Shown piece after piece: positions 11,601-21,448 of a stretch of DNA of 64,000 nt; within the stretch, counting starts at the first letter, position 1; the number at the start of each line of letters is the position of its first letter. The position numbers and the translations under genes were made by a program. The stretch comes from Microplitis mediator (lineage: Eukaryota > Arthropoda > Insecta > Hymenoptera > Braconidae): contig NC_079976.1 of NCBI RefSeq assembly GCF_029852145.1, positions 7,006,001-7,070,000 of the forward strand, written 5' to 3'. The notes below the pieces were generated by a model that saw nothing but the letters and a program-made list of their open reading frames with translations, was not told the DNA's origin and made no database searches.

Positions 11601-11626
11601 GCAAAATACTTGAAAGTGATAAATAA
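5633..11626 (+). CDS. LRRC49: LRRC49 ortholog, tubulin polyglutamylase complex subunit
   Basis: Leucine-rich-repeat subunit of the TTLL1 tubulin polyglutamylase complex, acting on axonemal and neuronal microtubules. Exons: 5633-5659, 6292-6479, 6801-7460, 8474-9732, 10003-10376, 10460-10699, 11423-11626; total 2952 nt, 983 aa, all phases consistent. Exon 3 carries the family entry motif SAEREKNPDRICLDRRGLTS, then about six LRRs (LVFLDLYDNQIEKI, LEVLDLHGNQIVQI and so on). Exon 5 holds LNALAEVQGLTSIQIEAEGN and YTIFRLSHWGLKIINGKE, typical of the C-terminal cap. The protein is much longer than I recall for human LRRC49 (about 690 aa) because exon 4 encodes some 350 extra residues rich in Ser, Asn and Lys. 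The 27-nt first exon is the least certain part; it gives phase 0, but its ATG overlaps a start-stop uORF (ATGTAATG, 5628-5635). Confidence 0.9.
5780..6050. repeat. Hairpin family H, two units in LRRC49 intron 1
   Basis: Two imperfect palindromes with cores like TTTGTAGAGAATTTAATTCT (about 5799 and 5999, 200 bp apart), each flanked by diverged ACTATCAAAGATACGATAAA-type arms. This is the first of many members in the window. Confidence 0.6.
7846..8176 (+). pseudogene. Broken duplicate of the LRRC49 exon-5 start
   Basis: About 330 bp nearly identical to 9758-10090: family G palindrome, intron end with acceptor AAG, and the first ~90 bases of exon 5 (GGDYLVEIVG, then CLNVYGQG). Here a 4-bp deletion after GTTACGTTA turns the frame into TAG at 8158-8160 and the homology stops at 8176. 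It sits in intron 3, between exons 3 and 4, so it is either skipped or acts as a premature-stop exon. The true exon begins at 10003. Confidence 0.85.
7875..8028. mobile_element. Family G palindromic MITE
   Basis: Inverted arms GAGTACCCACATCGATATAT and ATATATCGATGTGGGTACTC flank about 60 bases. An outer arm GGAAATTTCCGTTGAAAT (TTCC form) pairs with the downstream ACGTGGAATTTTATCAGG region. Confidence 0.75.
9787..9945. mobile_element. Family G palindromic MITE, second duplicated copy
   Basis: Same arms as the 7875-8028 copy and shares its flanks, because both lie inside the intragenic duplication 7846-8176 / 9758-10090. It lies in LRRC49 intron 4. Confidence 0.75.
10770..11340. repeat. Hairpin family H, three tandem units in LRRC49 intron 6
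   Basis: Cores TTTTGTAGGAAATTGAATTC, TTTTGTAGGAAATTAAATTC and a third like it begin near 10848, 11044 and 11243, so spacing is 196 and 199 bp. Each is preceded by ACTAYCAAAGATACGATAAA and followed by AATTTTTATG...AGTTTGGGCTC. Confidence 0.75.
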
Positions 11627-11727
11627 TTTATTATAATTAATTAATTAATTAATATATATATATATATATATATTGTTAATTAATAGTGTAAATAGATAAA
11701 TAAATGTTTTTTTTTTAAATAAATAAA

Positions 11728-12710
11728 TTATCGAGTACCAATTATTGATTCAACACTAAAAGATAATCGGGGCTGTTGTGTATCATTTTCACTTTTTATT
11801 TCTTCGTCTTGATAATTCACCTTTGTCGTTTGTATTAATTGCGTTATAGATTCATTACATGCATTATTTTCAGGCTGAGTACCCAAGTTACTAGTCCACG
11901 TACTTGGACTCGGGTTTGTTAAATATTTATCCTCATTTGCCAACCGGAAAATTGAATCCCGAACTAACAAAAAAATTATTTTTTTCTTATTCATTTATTA
12001 ATCAATTCTACTTTCAATACTTAAAGTTTAAATTATGGCTAAACTATCAAAGATATGACAAAAATCACAGAATACACTTTTGTAGGAAATTAAATGTTCT
12101 ATGAAAAAGGTCTCTTTTACTTTTTTTATAAATCCCATAGTTTAAAAGTTATAAAAAAAAATAAACATTCAAATTTTATAAAAAAATCAACTTTTTTCCG
12201 AGCCTTGGAACTTTAAATTAAATTTCTGATTAAACTATCAAAGATATCGCAAAAATCACAGAACACATTTTTGTCGCAAATTAAATTCCCCACAAAAAAT
12301 GTCTCTGTACATTTTTTCATAAACTCAATAACAAAGCCACAAATTTAAAAAAACAAATAACAGTACTCACAATCTTGATTTGAAAAATTATGCAAATCAA
12401 TTCTCGTCGAAGTAACTTGTAAACTCCGAAAATTTTTCAACTTCCTAACAATAGTCTGTCTCGAATCATTAGTTGAATAAAAATTACCATTAATACCCTG
12501 ATTTTGTTGCTGTCTTCTCAAAGCAACTTGAGCAGCCATAACTCTTTGTCTCTCAACAACAAGCAGACAACAAGGGCAGTTACAATCTTTCCATCTGCAA
12601 GACCGCTTATGTCCTTTAAGACTTGATATTATTCCATGATTTCTACATCTAGCACATTTAGGACTTCTTAATCGTTGTTCTATTTTCAAATTATTTAATT
12701 TATCCATCAC
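11728..12710 (-). CDS. DM-domain transcription factor (DMRT family)
   Basis: Sequence-specific DNA-binding protein of the doublesex/mab-3 family, probably nuclear and acting in sex-specific or neural differentiation. Exons 12710-12371 and 11963-11728; 191 aa, phases close. The DM domain spans about residues 14-67: [20 protein letters not shown], then [15 protein letters not shown] and [16 protein letters not shown]. All Cys/His ligands of the intertwined CCHC/HCCC zinc sites are present. The second exon ends in [14 protein letters not shown], a conserved-looking C-terminal motif. No DMA (CUE-like) domain is visible and the protein is short. It is not doublesex itself as far as I can see; one of the other insect DMRTs is more likely. 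The stop lies 101 bp from the LRRC49 stop (convergent). Confidence 0.88.
12000..12320. repeat. Hairpin family H, two units in the DMRT intron
   Basis: Cores TTTTGTAGGAAATTAAATGT (about 12070) and TTTTGTCGCAAATTAAATTC (about 12263), 193 bp apart, with the usual AACTATCAAAGATA arms. Confidence 0.65.
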
Positions 12711-13893
12711 TAATTTTATTAATTAATTAATAAATTAATTCAAAAAATTTTAAAATAATTATCAAGATGTTAATCTTTGCAATTCTTACTCAACATTATC
12801 TTCTAAGACTCAATGACAAGTATATAACTTCTCCTACTACTTCATACATTTGCACCCACATATACATATATACATATATATCATACTGTGTATATTTTTA
12901 GTATTAAAACAGTATAAGCTATTGGTCGAATACAAAAGTAGCCACGCCAACTTAAAGAAGTACCGCCTTCTTTAAAATTAATTAATTAATTAATAAATAG
13001 ATAAATTAATTAATTAAAATTAAGGGTAGTGGTAATTAATAAATTTAAATGAGTAGTTTATTAAATAAATTAATGATAATTTTGAATTTTAGGTGAAGAT
13101 TCAAAGAAAATAAAAAGAATGACAGCTGCTACCAAATGGTATTCTTTTGGTTGACTAGACTTTAAGAGCTCGTTAATGCTTTGGTTTGTTAGTTATAGTT
13201 GTCTGTATGTTAAATATATATGTTGCCAACAGTTAATATTAGTATTTAGATTGTTTTTCTTTAGTTAATATACAGCAAACGGATATCCTTGGTATTTTTA
13301 TTTTTAATTATTTTATTAACTGTTTAAAATTCAGTTTTAGTTTGGAAAACAAGTACTGCTTCTTTTGTAAATTTTTGGGAACTTGTTATTGTTACATTAT
13401 TTTATTTCAAATGGATATGGAAATTTTTTTTTTTTTAGTTTTTAAATTTAATTGGAGTTGAAGTATTTTTTGAAAATTCAAATTATTGATTTAAGTTTTG
13501 AATTAATGCTGTGGGTAAACTATTGGAGATATGGGAAAACTGAATCAGGAGACTTTTGTAGGAAATTTAATTCTCTATAAAAATGACCCTTATCAATTTT
13601 TATGTAACTGATATTTTAGTAGATATAATTACTCAAGTGACTTGTAATTTGAAAATGTGTAGAAATATTCAAACGTTTTTTTGGTTGAATTTTTTAAAAT
13701 TAATATTCTGGGTGAACTATCAAAAATATGATAAAAATATATGAGATAATTTTTGTAGGGAATTCAATTCCCTACAAAAATGCTCCTTATAAATTTTTAT
13801 GTAACTTTGATATTTTAGAAGATATAGTTATTTTTAATGTCATATGATTAATTGTCATCTAAAAACTTAATTTATATATATATCTGTAAATAT

Positions 13894-13926
<33 letters not shown>

Positions 13927-14264
13927 AATAAAAATATTAATGAGTAAGTTGTTGACACAATTTTTTTTTATTGTCGAGAATAAAGATACACGTTGACAGC
14001 TTGTCAACGTCGTTACGTTTTTAAGTCACAAGACAAAAGAAAAAGTTTTCAAAAATTTTTTTCTCTTTTTCAAATTTTTAAATAAAAAAAAATTTACGCG
14101 CCCAATAAACTTTTTAAAAAAATTAAAGATTCATTTACCAGCAATAAAGATTATTTTTAAAAACAATTGACGAATTATTTCAATAACCAAAAAAAAAAAA
14201 TTCAGTCTTTATTTGGAAATGAAAAATTTTTTTTTTAAACGGAAAGAAAATTAACTCTAATAAA
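12711..14264. other. Intergenic with low-complexity DNA
   Basis: Upstream of the DMRT gene and upstream of the small secreted-protein gene. It contains a (TA)n-like stretch around 12860-12895, a family H pair (13480-13830), and a T homopolymer of about 34 bases at 13892-13925. No coding exon was found. Confidence 0.55.
13480..13830. repeat. Hairpin family H, two units
   Basis: Cores TTTTGTAGGAAATTTAATTC (about 13553) and TTTTGTAGGGAATTCAATTC (about 13750). The second core is a near-perfect palindrome with CCCTACAAAAA following. Spacing is about 197 bp. Confidence 0.7.
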
Positions 14265-15345
14265 ATGGCACATTGTACAACAAGTATTTCATGGTATATC
14301 AGCAAATTTTTTTTTAGTTTTTTTACTATTTTTTTTGTATACGCTGGTTTTTTGAAAGAAAAGTAAGGATAAATAAATTAATCAATTAATTAATCAATTA
14401 ATTAATTAATTAATTAAAATTTAATTTTACAATAGACAAATTGAATGTTTGTGCGCCGCAGCTGAGAGAGATTTCAAGCGGCAAAAAGCAAAAGGAGGAG
14501 AGTAAGTTAGAGTTATAAATTAATTATTAAAATTAAATTATTGATTAATTTATTAATTAATTAAATTATATTTTTATTTTATTAGAAAACGAAATCGTTG
14601 TATGTGTCATCGTTGGTACGTATTCAAAATTAATAAATTAATTGTATAAATAAATAATTAATCCAATTAAAAATAAATTTAAGTCAAAATGACAAGAATA
14701 ATAAATTTTTTGTACTTTGAATCAAAATTATGGCTAAACTATTGAATTTACGGAAAAATGTATGAGGGACTTTTTTGTAGGAAATTTAATTCTGTACAAA
14801 AATGTATTGATGTAAATTTATCGTAATCCCAATAGTTCAATCGGAATTTAATTTTAAACTCCAGGACTATTAATGCAGGCAAATTTTTCTATTTTTTTTT
14901 AAGATCGAAGACTTTAAATTTAAATTCTAAGTTATTTATTAAAAATATGATAAAAATGTATAAATATAAATTTGTAGAGAATTAAATTTCCTACAAAAAG
15001 TTATTCTTTCTATTTTTCTGTAAACTCAATAGTTTATAAGTTCTTTAAATTTAAAAAATTATAAAAAAAATAATTTGAAATTCAAATAATTAAAAAAATT
15101 AAACTAATAATAATTCAAATAATTTAATAAAGGCGGTCGTCAGTTTATCCATGTGGTTGCAAGAGAAAAAAAACGTTTGTATTTATTTAAAAATTATTAA
15201 ATTAAAATAATTTGATAAGTAATTAAAATTGTTAATTTAAATTGAATTCACAATTAGATTTGAAGACTGCTATAGTGACACTAACGGTGATTTAGTTACA
15301 AAACAAGAGGAAGTAACATCAAATAAATGCTGTTGCGGAAAATAA
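14265..15345 (+). CDS. Small secreted cysteine-rich protein, five exons
   Basis: Not recognised as any known family. Exons 14265-14362, 14436-14501, 14586-14615, 15133-15174, 15258-15345; 98+66+30+42+88 = 324 nt, 107 aa. Every junction has an AG acceptor and a GT donor (GTAAGG, GTAAGT, GTACGT and a weaker GTTTGT), and every junction falls in the same phase (2), so the frame stays open to TAA. The N-terminus has a strong hydrophobic stretch (residues 9-30: W, Y, I, many F, V) that reads as a signal peptide or anchor. The remaining ~77 residues are basic and hold ten Cys, arranged as two-residue C-x-C pairs in exons 2, 3 and 4, a single Cys, and a C-terminal CCC run followed by GK-stop. A polyadenylation-like AATAAAATAAA follows near 15370. 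It could be an effector, antimicrobial, cuticular or reproductive-tract peptide; the sequence does not decide. Confidence 0.6.
14720..15030. repeat. Hairpin family H, two units, within intron 3 of the small secreted gene
   Basis: Cores TTTTGTAGGAAATTTAATTC (about 14775) and TTTGTAGAGAATTAAATTTC (about 14968), with flanks GGCTAAACTATTG and CAATAGTTT. Spacing is about 193 bp. Confidence 0.65.
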
Positions 15346-17433
15346 TAACATGTTGCTCTCGGAACGAAAAAATAAAATAAAAAAATAGTAGTCAAGAAGA
15401 CGAAAACTAGCAGATATTCAAACTCAATTAATAAATGTCTCATTTTGACTGTGACATGTCTATAAGTAGATCTTTAGTATGATTTAGTGTCTCGGGACTT
15501 GTGACATACTTTAACATTTCACATTATTTAACGTCTTTTGCTGGCTCTCCTTCAAACTTGGGCGGGATTTTCATTTTTTTAAAAATACAAATACTTGGAA
15601 AATTTTTATATTATAGATACAACTGTAACTTTAATGTTTTATAAATAAAAAACGTTCGTTTTTTTCAAACAAACATATATTAGACTGATTCAAACAAATC
15701 GATTATTTTTTTGCTCGAAACTTTCGAAAGATGAGTTCTTAATATTAATATTTAAAAGCCGCTCATCGCAATTTTATATTTCCTATTTAAATAACATGGG
15801 AAAAAAAATTGAAGTTTGGAATTTTATACCTCGGCAATGGCCATTGTACAGGTAAGCTCCAGGTATAATTTCGTAGGAAATTAAACGCTGTACAAAAAAA
15901 GTCTCTTATCATTTTCTGATAAATTCATCTGTTCAAAAGTTATTGGAGCTTGAAGTCAAATTTTCAGTAAATTTCAAGATCTTTTTACTTTTCCAGCGAA
16001 ACTATAAGACTTATCACAAAATATCATAGGATTTTTTTTGTAGACAATTTTATTCTCTACAAATTACCTCTGATAAAGTTTTTTAAAATTCCGCATAGTT
16101 TTCTAGTTATTTTCATTTTAATATCAAGCTCTCGAAATCGATCAGAACACTTTTAGTTTTTGAAGCTTGACATTAAAATGGAATTTTTTAATGCCAAGTA
16201 TCCCAAGTAGAACACTTGGCTTTGCGACATTTATGAGATAGAAGTTTTTTGGCCTGAAATAAGACACCAATGTGTTGACAAAATAATCAGAAATTTGTCA
16301 TCGAAAAATATCTGCTTAAAAGACTTGATACAAGCGATGACAAAAAGTAAATTGCAAATGATTGTAAAATAAATCATCTAAACGATTTTTTAATTGAAAT
16401 GACTTTTTTTTGACGGATAAAAGAACACAAATTTCCTGTGACTCCTATGACCAACATCTGTACGTCTTATCTGTATAAAAAAAATTTGGCTTTAAAACAA
16501 AAAAAAAATTGTCTTGTCCTTTTAAAAGATAAATATTTTAAAATTAAAGATTGTATCAATTTGTATCAATTAAAAGCTCCTCTCCGTTTGAAAAATTTTG
16601 AACATTAGAATATTGATATGATTATAAATTTGACACAATTGAAAAAAATAAATAACTAATTTTGTATATCAAAAAAGTATTACGAAGCTCATCGCGGCTT
16701 CTTTGGTTTGTATTTTTACTTTAACATAATGCACAATGATTGAATGCGAGTCTTTGTGCTCATTTTAACCTCTCGGTTGTTTTTAGTAAAAAAAAATTTA
16801 ATTACTTTGCCAGTAAAAATATAAATTTATTACACAAGAAATACGTAACTTTTATAAAATAATACAAATGGAAGAACTAAACATAAATAATTATATTATT
16901 TAACGGAATAAGATTTGAATTTAAAAAAAAAAAAGAAATTGCGTTATATGTTCAGTTGAACATGAATTTTATTATTTTAAAAAATTGAAGTCTTTCATAC
17001 CCGGACTTTTACTCTAAATTTCGGCTTAAATATCAAAGATACGTTCAAAATTATAGAATACAATTTTGTGGGAAATTTAATTTTCTATAAAAAAGGTCTA
17101 TATTAGTTTTTACTCAAGCTCGATAGTTTAGACCCTACTTGGAAAAGAAGAGGTTACAATTTATTGTCACGGTAATTTTTAACCAAAAAATTTTGTATAT
17201 CTATAAGAAAATAGATTGAATATATGGTTAAAATTGTCTCAGAGAGAAAATGAACTTCGAGAATTGCTTCCACTGCTGAAGATTTCTAAACTGCGCATGC
17301 GCAAGCAAAAGTGGGAGAAAATTTAGTACACAGAACACTCAGAGTGAGAGTAAAAACCAAAAACAGCCGAGTTACACTCTTTTGTAGGGACAATTTTATA
17401 TAGATCTATTCTAAAAAAGTTGGTGTTATGTCA
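15346..17433. other. Intergenic, no gene recognised
   Basis: Between the small secreted gene and the LIG4 3' end. It contains a family H pair at 15850-16100 (cores near 15862 and 16037), a single H unit at about 16990-17130, and a perfect NRF-1 palindrome at 17292-17303. I find no coding exon with confidence. Confidence 0.5.
17292..17303. promoter_or_regulatory. NRF-1 palindrome TGCGCATGCGCA without an annotated gene beside it
   Basis: Perfect 12-bp NRF-1/ewg-type palindrome, identical to the one at 29575-29586 near TASP1. The nearest coding sequence is the 3' end of LIG4 at 17871, so it may mark an unannotated transcript. Confidence 0.35.
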
Positions 17434-17437
17434 CCGC

Positions 17438-17698
17438 TTATAGTCGTCATGACAACCGTCGCCATGACTACAGTAGTCATGGCAACGGTTGCTATGGAGG
17501 TGGTTGGTCATGACAACAGTTGCTATGGAAATGGTTGGTCATAACAACGATTGCTATGAGGACTATTGTCATGGCAAAGGTTATTTTAGGGACTGTTGTC
17601 ATGGCAACGGTTGCTATGGAGGTGGTTGGTCATGACAAAGGTTGCTATGGGGACTGTTGTCATAGCAACCGTTGCTATGGAGATGATTGGTTATGTTA
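17438..17698. repeat. Minisatellite, about 30-31-bp unit
   Basis: Eight or so diverged copies of GTCATGGCAACGGTTGCTAT followed by GGAGGTGGTTG. It is markedly more GC-rich than its surroundings. Confidence 0.85.
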
Positions 17699-17870
17699 GG
17701 GGCTAATAGAGACAATAGACATCCATGATGAATATTTTTAATAACGACTTTTTCATGAAGGGAACATCAAAAGTAGTTATCAAAACAATACAAGAGGTAA
17801 AAAATAATAGGCGCGCGTCAGCGCGAAACCCTTCTAGTACATATATATATTAGGTATAAAAATAACAACT

Positions 17871-20800
17871 TTATTGAACAATATAATCTATTTCTGGTAA
17901 CAAAGATCCTCTATCAAAACAATCTTTGACCCACATCCTGTTGAGAACTTTAATAAAAGTTTTACCAGAGTCATTAATTTTTTTATAGATATCAATTCTA
18001 TTAAAAACGTCTCCCACAAAAACATGAGTAGTAAACTCATCAATATTCTCACTTATCGTTCCTTTCATAAACAAAAAAGGTCTTTTAAGCCAGTGATCGT
18101 CAACAAAATGGCCGACCACGCGCTCAAAGAGTCTAACCTCCAAATTACAAAACTCTTTATCCAAATCCTCGTAGTCTTCTTGCTCGAATACTTTTTCTTC
18201 AGCAAATTTATCTACTCTATCTAAAGACCTTTTCAAACTTTCATCATCAGCATGCATAAAATAACTGTCCCAATAAATATCATAATCTTTCCCCAATCGT
18301 TCCTTGGTTTCTTTGCGCATCGCCAGCATTTCCCAAGGAAACCAATCAACCAATTTACCCCAATTTTCTTCAATCGTCGCTCTTTTTAGCCAGCATGTTT
18401 TTACAATATCATACTTACCCGAATTAATTAAATTAACAGCTTTCATTGTTTCGGAATTCCCTACGATTACGCAGAAAGTATTTTTTCCCGGATTCTGAAC
18501 AACTTTCGCTGAATGCTGTAGTAAAATAATTTCAATATTTTCTTTCGTTAAAACAACGCCACCTGCATGATTATCAAGCTCTCCATTAATCACACAGAAC
18601 TCTCTACCCTCCATTAATCGGGTCTGGCGCTCAACGTCAGCAGCCCTGACCCCAAAATGTTTCTCGTCCATTCTCACAGGCTTAGTAAATTTACTTTCCG
18701 TTTCCCTGCGCTTGGAAGTTCCCAAAGATTTTAAATCTTCTTCGTTGGCATGCCGCTTAGTCAACTTATTAACCGGCCCCCAGTTCTTAATCAAGCTCTT
18801 GAATTCTGTTATCGTGCATGCGTCATACCAGGGTTTGTCATCCCGAATTAATTTGACTCTCGGAAACCTCAGGGTGTAGCCCGTAGGCTGGGTGTCGCAT
18901 CTGATGAGCTCAGTAGCCCTGATCTGCAGCACCAGTGATTTTTCTGGCGGTAACCAGGAGTCCGGTGGATCCTTTTTCGGGCCTACGACATTAGTGGGTC
19001 GTTCGGAGGTCCAGTGATCAGCGAATCGGTTGTTCAGTTCCTTTAATTTGTCTCCAGTTATCCCGGTGCTGACACTGACGACTGATTTAAAAATCTGCGA
19101 GGCTTCATTGGCCCCAGGAACTACCAGTGCTACCAAGAAGCTGCTGTACATTCCAGAATGTTTTCCTTGGCCGTAATAACCTCCAACTATCAGAAGGTCA
19201 ATGTCCTCAACTAAATTATTTGAATACTCGGCCTTTAGTTTGTAACATTTGTTCCCTTCCCGTGAATTTGGTTTGTAAACTCCTGAAGAATCTTTTAAGA
19301 CGATTCCTTCGTCGGCTTTGTCTAGACTTTGGTTGAAAATTTCAAGAATTTCGTCTACGCGGGTTACGGAAGTATTTTTACTGCGCATCAGGACGCCATC
19401 TTTGGGAGTGAAAGCGGTTTCTAGAATTTTCAGGCGCTCTTTTAAAGGCAAGTTTACAGTAAGTTGGTCGTTGTAGAGAACTATGTCGAAGACCATCAAA
19501 CAAGGCTGGAAGACACTTTTGAAAGTCAATTTTTTAACATCAAAGGACATGGCTTTTGATCCGAAACAAGACTTTTCTTTGTGCCAGCCCATTAGCTCGC
19601 CATCGAGGATTATTGAGCTGCATGACGGGCTTAGGAGGCCAGATATTTTGGAGGTCAGGTAACCAGAAGCGGGAGACTCGCCATAACTAGGATGGTTGGT
19701 TACGTCATAACCATGGCGGGTGTAGTACTTGTACTTATTGTTCATCATGTGCAGCTGGCTGCGCTCACCGTCAAATTTTGTTTGGACCACGTACTCGGGA
19801 CAGTTGACAAAGAGCTCAGGAAGTCTGTCGATGCTGAGGCGCTCGAGAAGCATGGGCTTAAAAGGCGAGAGAACTGATATGTTTGAAGTTTTTTTTATCC
19901 GATATTTTAGGTTATAAAGAACATCACAGACTTCGCGCAAGTTTGATTGTTCGCCGAAGAATGATTCTGCGTCCTCGTGGTACGCTAAAATTAATATTTA
20001 TTTTCAGTTATTTATTAGCAGATATGAGACTAATTTTGAATTACAAATAAATGAATAGAACAATTAAAAATACATAAATTTAAAAAATGCACATACTGAT
20101 TTTCACATTTTATAAATGTCCATTTTTTAAATTTTATTTAATTTACATTTAAGTTACTTTTTTTGAATTTTTTAAATTAACAATTGTCAGCTACATTCAC
20201 ACTCATTGATCTTGAAGTTAGAAGACGATTAACAATTTTTGGATTTTTTGTCAACAAATCAATTACAAAAAAAAAATAATAATAAAAATATGCACGTGTA
20301 GAAAATTAAAGAAACGATAGGTGCAATTTTTTCAAATATTTTTTTTTATAATTTATCGTTTTGAAAAAAATCCAAAAACTATTAGACGTCGGCTAACTTC
20401 AGTATCATTGAATTTTTGGGCATAAAATATAAAATTCTTACCATTGAGAATTTGTTTTTCACCGAGTCCGATTCTGATACTCTTCAATATGATCCTCGTC
20501 AACCATTTGACCTCCAAAGCACCACATTGCTGTACCAAGTATATAAATTCGCTATCTTTGCTCTTGTTCTGTCTATTGCTTTCAGCAATTTTGTCTAGTA
20601 CAAAATTAATCTGTTCAATTGATAACTTGCAGGCATTTCTAAGCCTGCGTTTCAATGTCCAGTAAACCTTTTCAGCAAAATCATTAGTTTGTACTTTTTG
20701 TTCTGTTGGTAATCTACAAATTAAATTGATAAATTAAATAAATAAATAAATAAATAATTAATTAAAATAATAAATACCTGTAGTTAATAATATTTTTTGC

Positions 20801-21154
20801 ATCATCAGAATTACCTAGACAAAAAATTCTTACATACAAATTTCCTAATGATTTTTCTTTTAAACCATACGGTCCTCGTTCATGATCTTTATTTACTAAT
20901 AACAATCTCATTATTGGAAATAATGAAATGTCCTGTAAAATTAATAATAATTATAATTATTATTATTATGAAATTATGAAAAATAATTTACTTACAGCAT
21001 CAGGATTTTCATCTTTTAATTTTTTTCCTATTTCCCGGCATTTATTTAAAAAATCTGTCAGTATTTTTATTTTATTTTTTGATTGCGCTTTCAAAATTTC
21101 TTCTAATAAATGACAAAATTCATGGAATTCAATTTTAGATGCAAGTGTCGTCAT
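17871..21154 (-). CDS. LIG4: DNA ligase IV
   Basis: ATP-dependent ligase that seals double-strand breaks in non-homologous end joining, as a complex with XRCC4 in the nucleus. Exons 21154-20996, 20932-20778, 20713-20442 and 19984-17871; 2700 nt, 899 aa, phases consistent (human LIG4 is about 911 aa). Domain order: N-terminal DNA-binding domain (residues 1-240); adenylation domain with motif I KFDGER, whose nucleophilic Lys is about residue 265; motif III-like SIILDGELMGW and motif IV DEGIVLKD; OB fold with PRVKLIRDDKPWYDACT; then two C-terminal BRCT repeats (FCVINGELDNHAGG... TCWLKRATIEENW and KGTISENIDEFTTHVFVGDV... MWVKDCFDRGSLL). Between the BRCTs, DYDIYWDSYFMHADDESLK corresponds to the XRCC4-interacting region. 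Intron 3 carries a family P MITE. The start faces PSMG1, now separated from it by the hAT insertion. Confidence 0.95.
20206..20409. mobile_element. Family P palindromic MITE in LIG4 intron 3
   Basis: Arms GATCTTGAAGTTAG and CTAACTTCAGTATCAT. It is directly preceded by CAGCTACATTCACACTCA, the end of a family T element. Confidence 0.7.
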
Positions 21155-21448
21155 TATTGATTAATAATAAACTGTTATGTCAACACAAAGACGTGACACA
21201 TGACAGCAGTCAGCTGTTATTTAAAAATGGCGGTTTAAAAAATGGCGGTAATATTTAAATTATTTTATGGTAAATATTTATTCAAATTATCTAAAATTTC
21301 AAAATAATTAATTATTTTTATCAATAATTAATTAATTACTGATCAAAAATAATTTAAAAAAAATTAATTCGTAAATTTAAATTTCGCGGTTTATTTTGCC
21401 ACCTGGCGGTAGAATTCAAACTTAAAAATTAACTCAATCATTTCCTAA

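Noticed and set aside
17438..17698. Possible coding repeat
   Set aside because: Unit lengths of 30 and 31 bp mix, so no frame stays open across the array.
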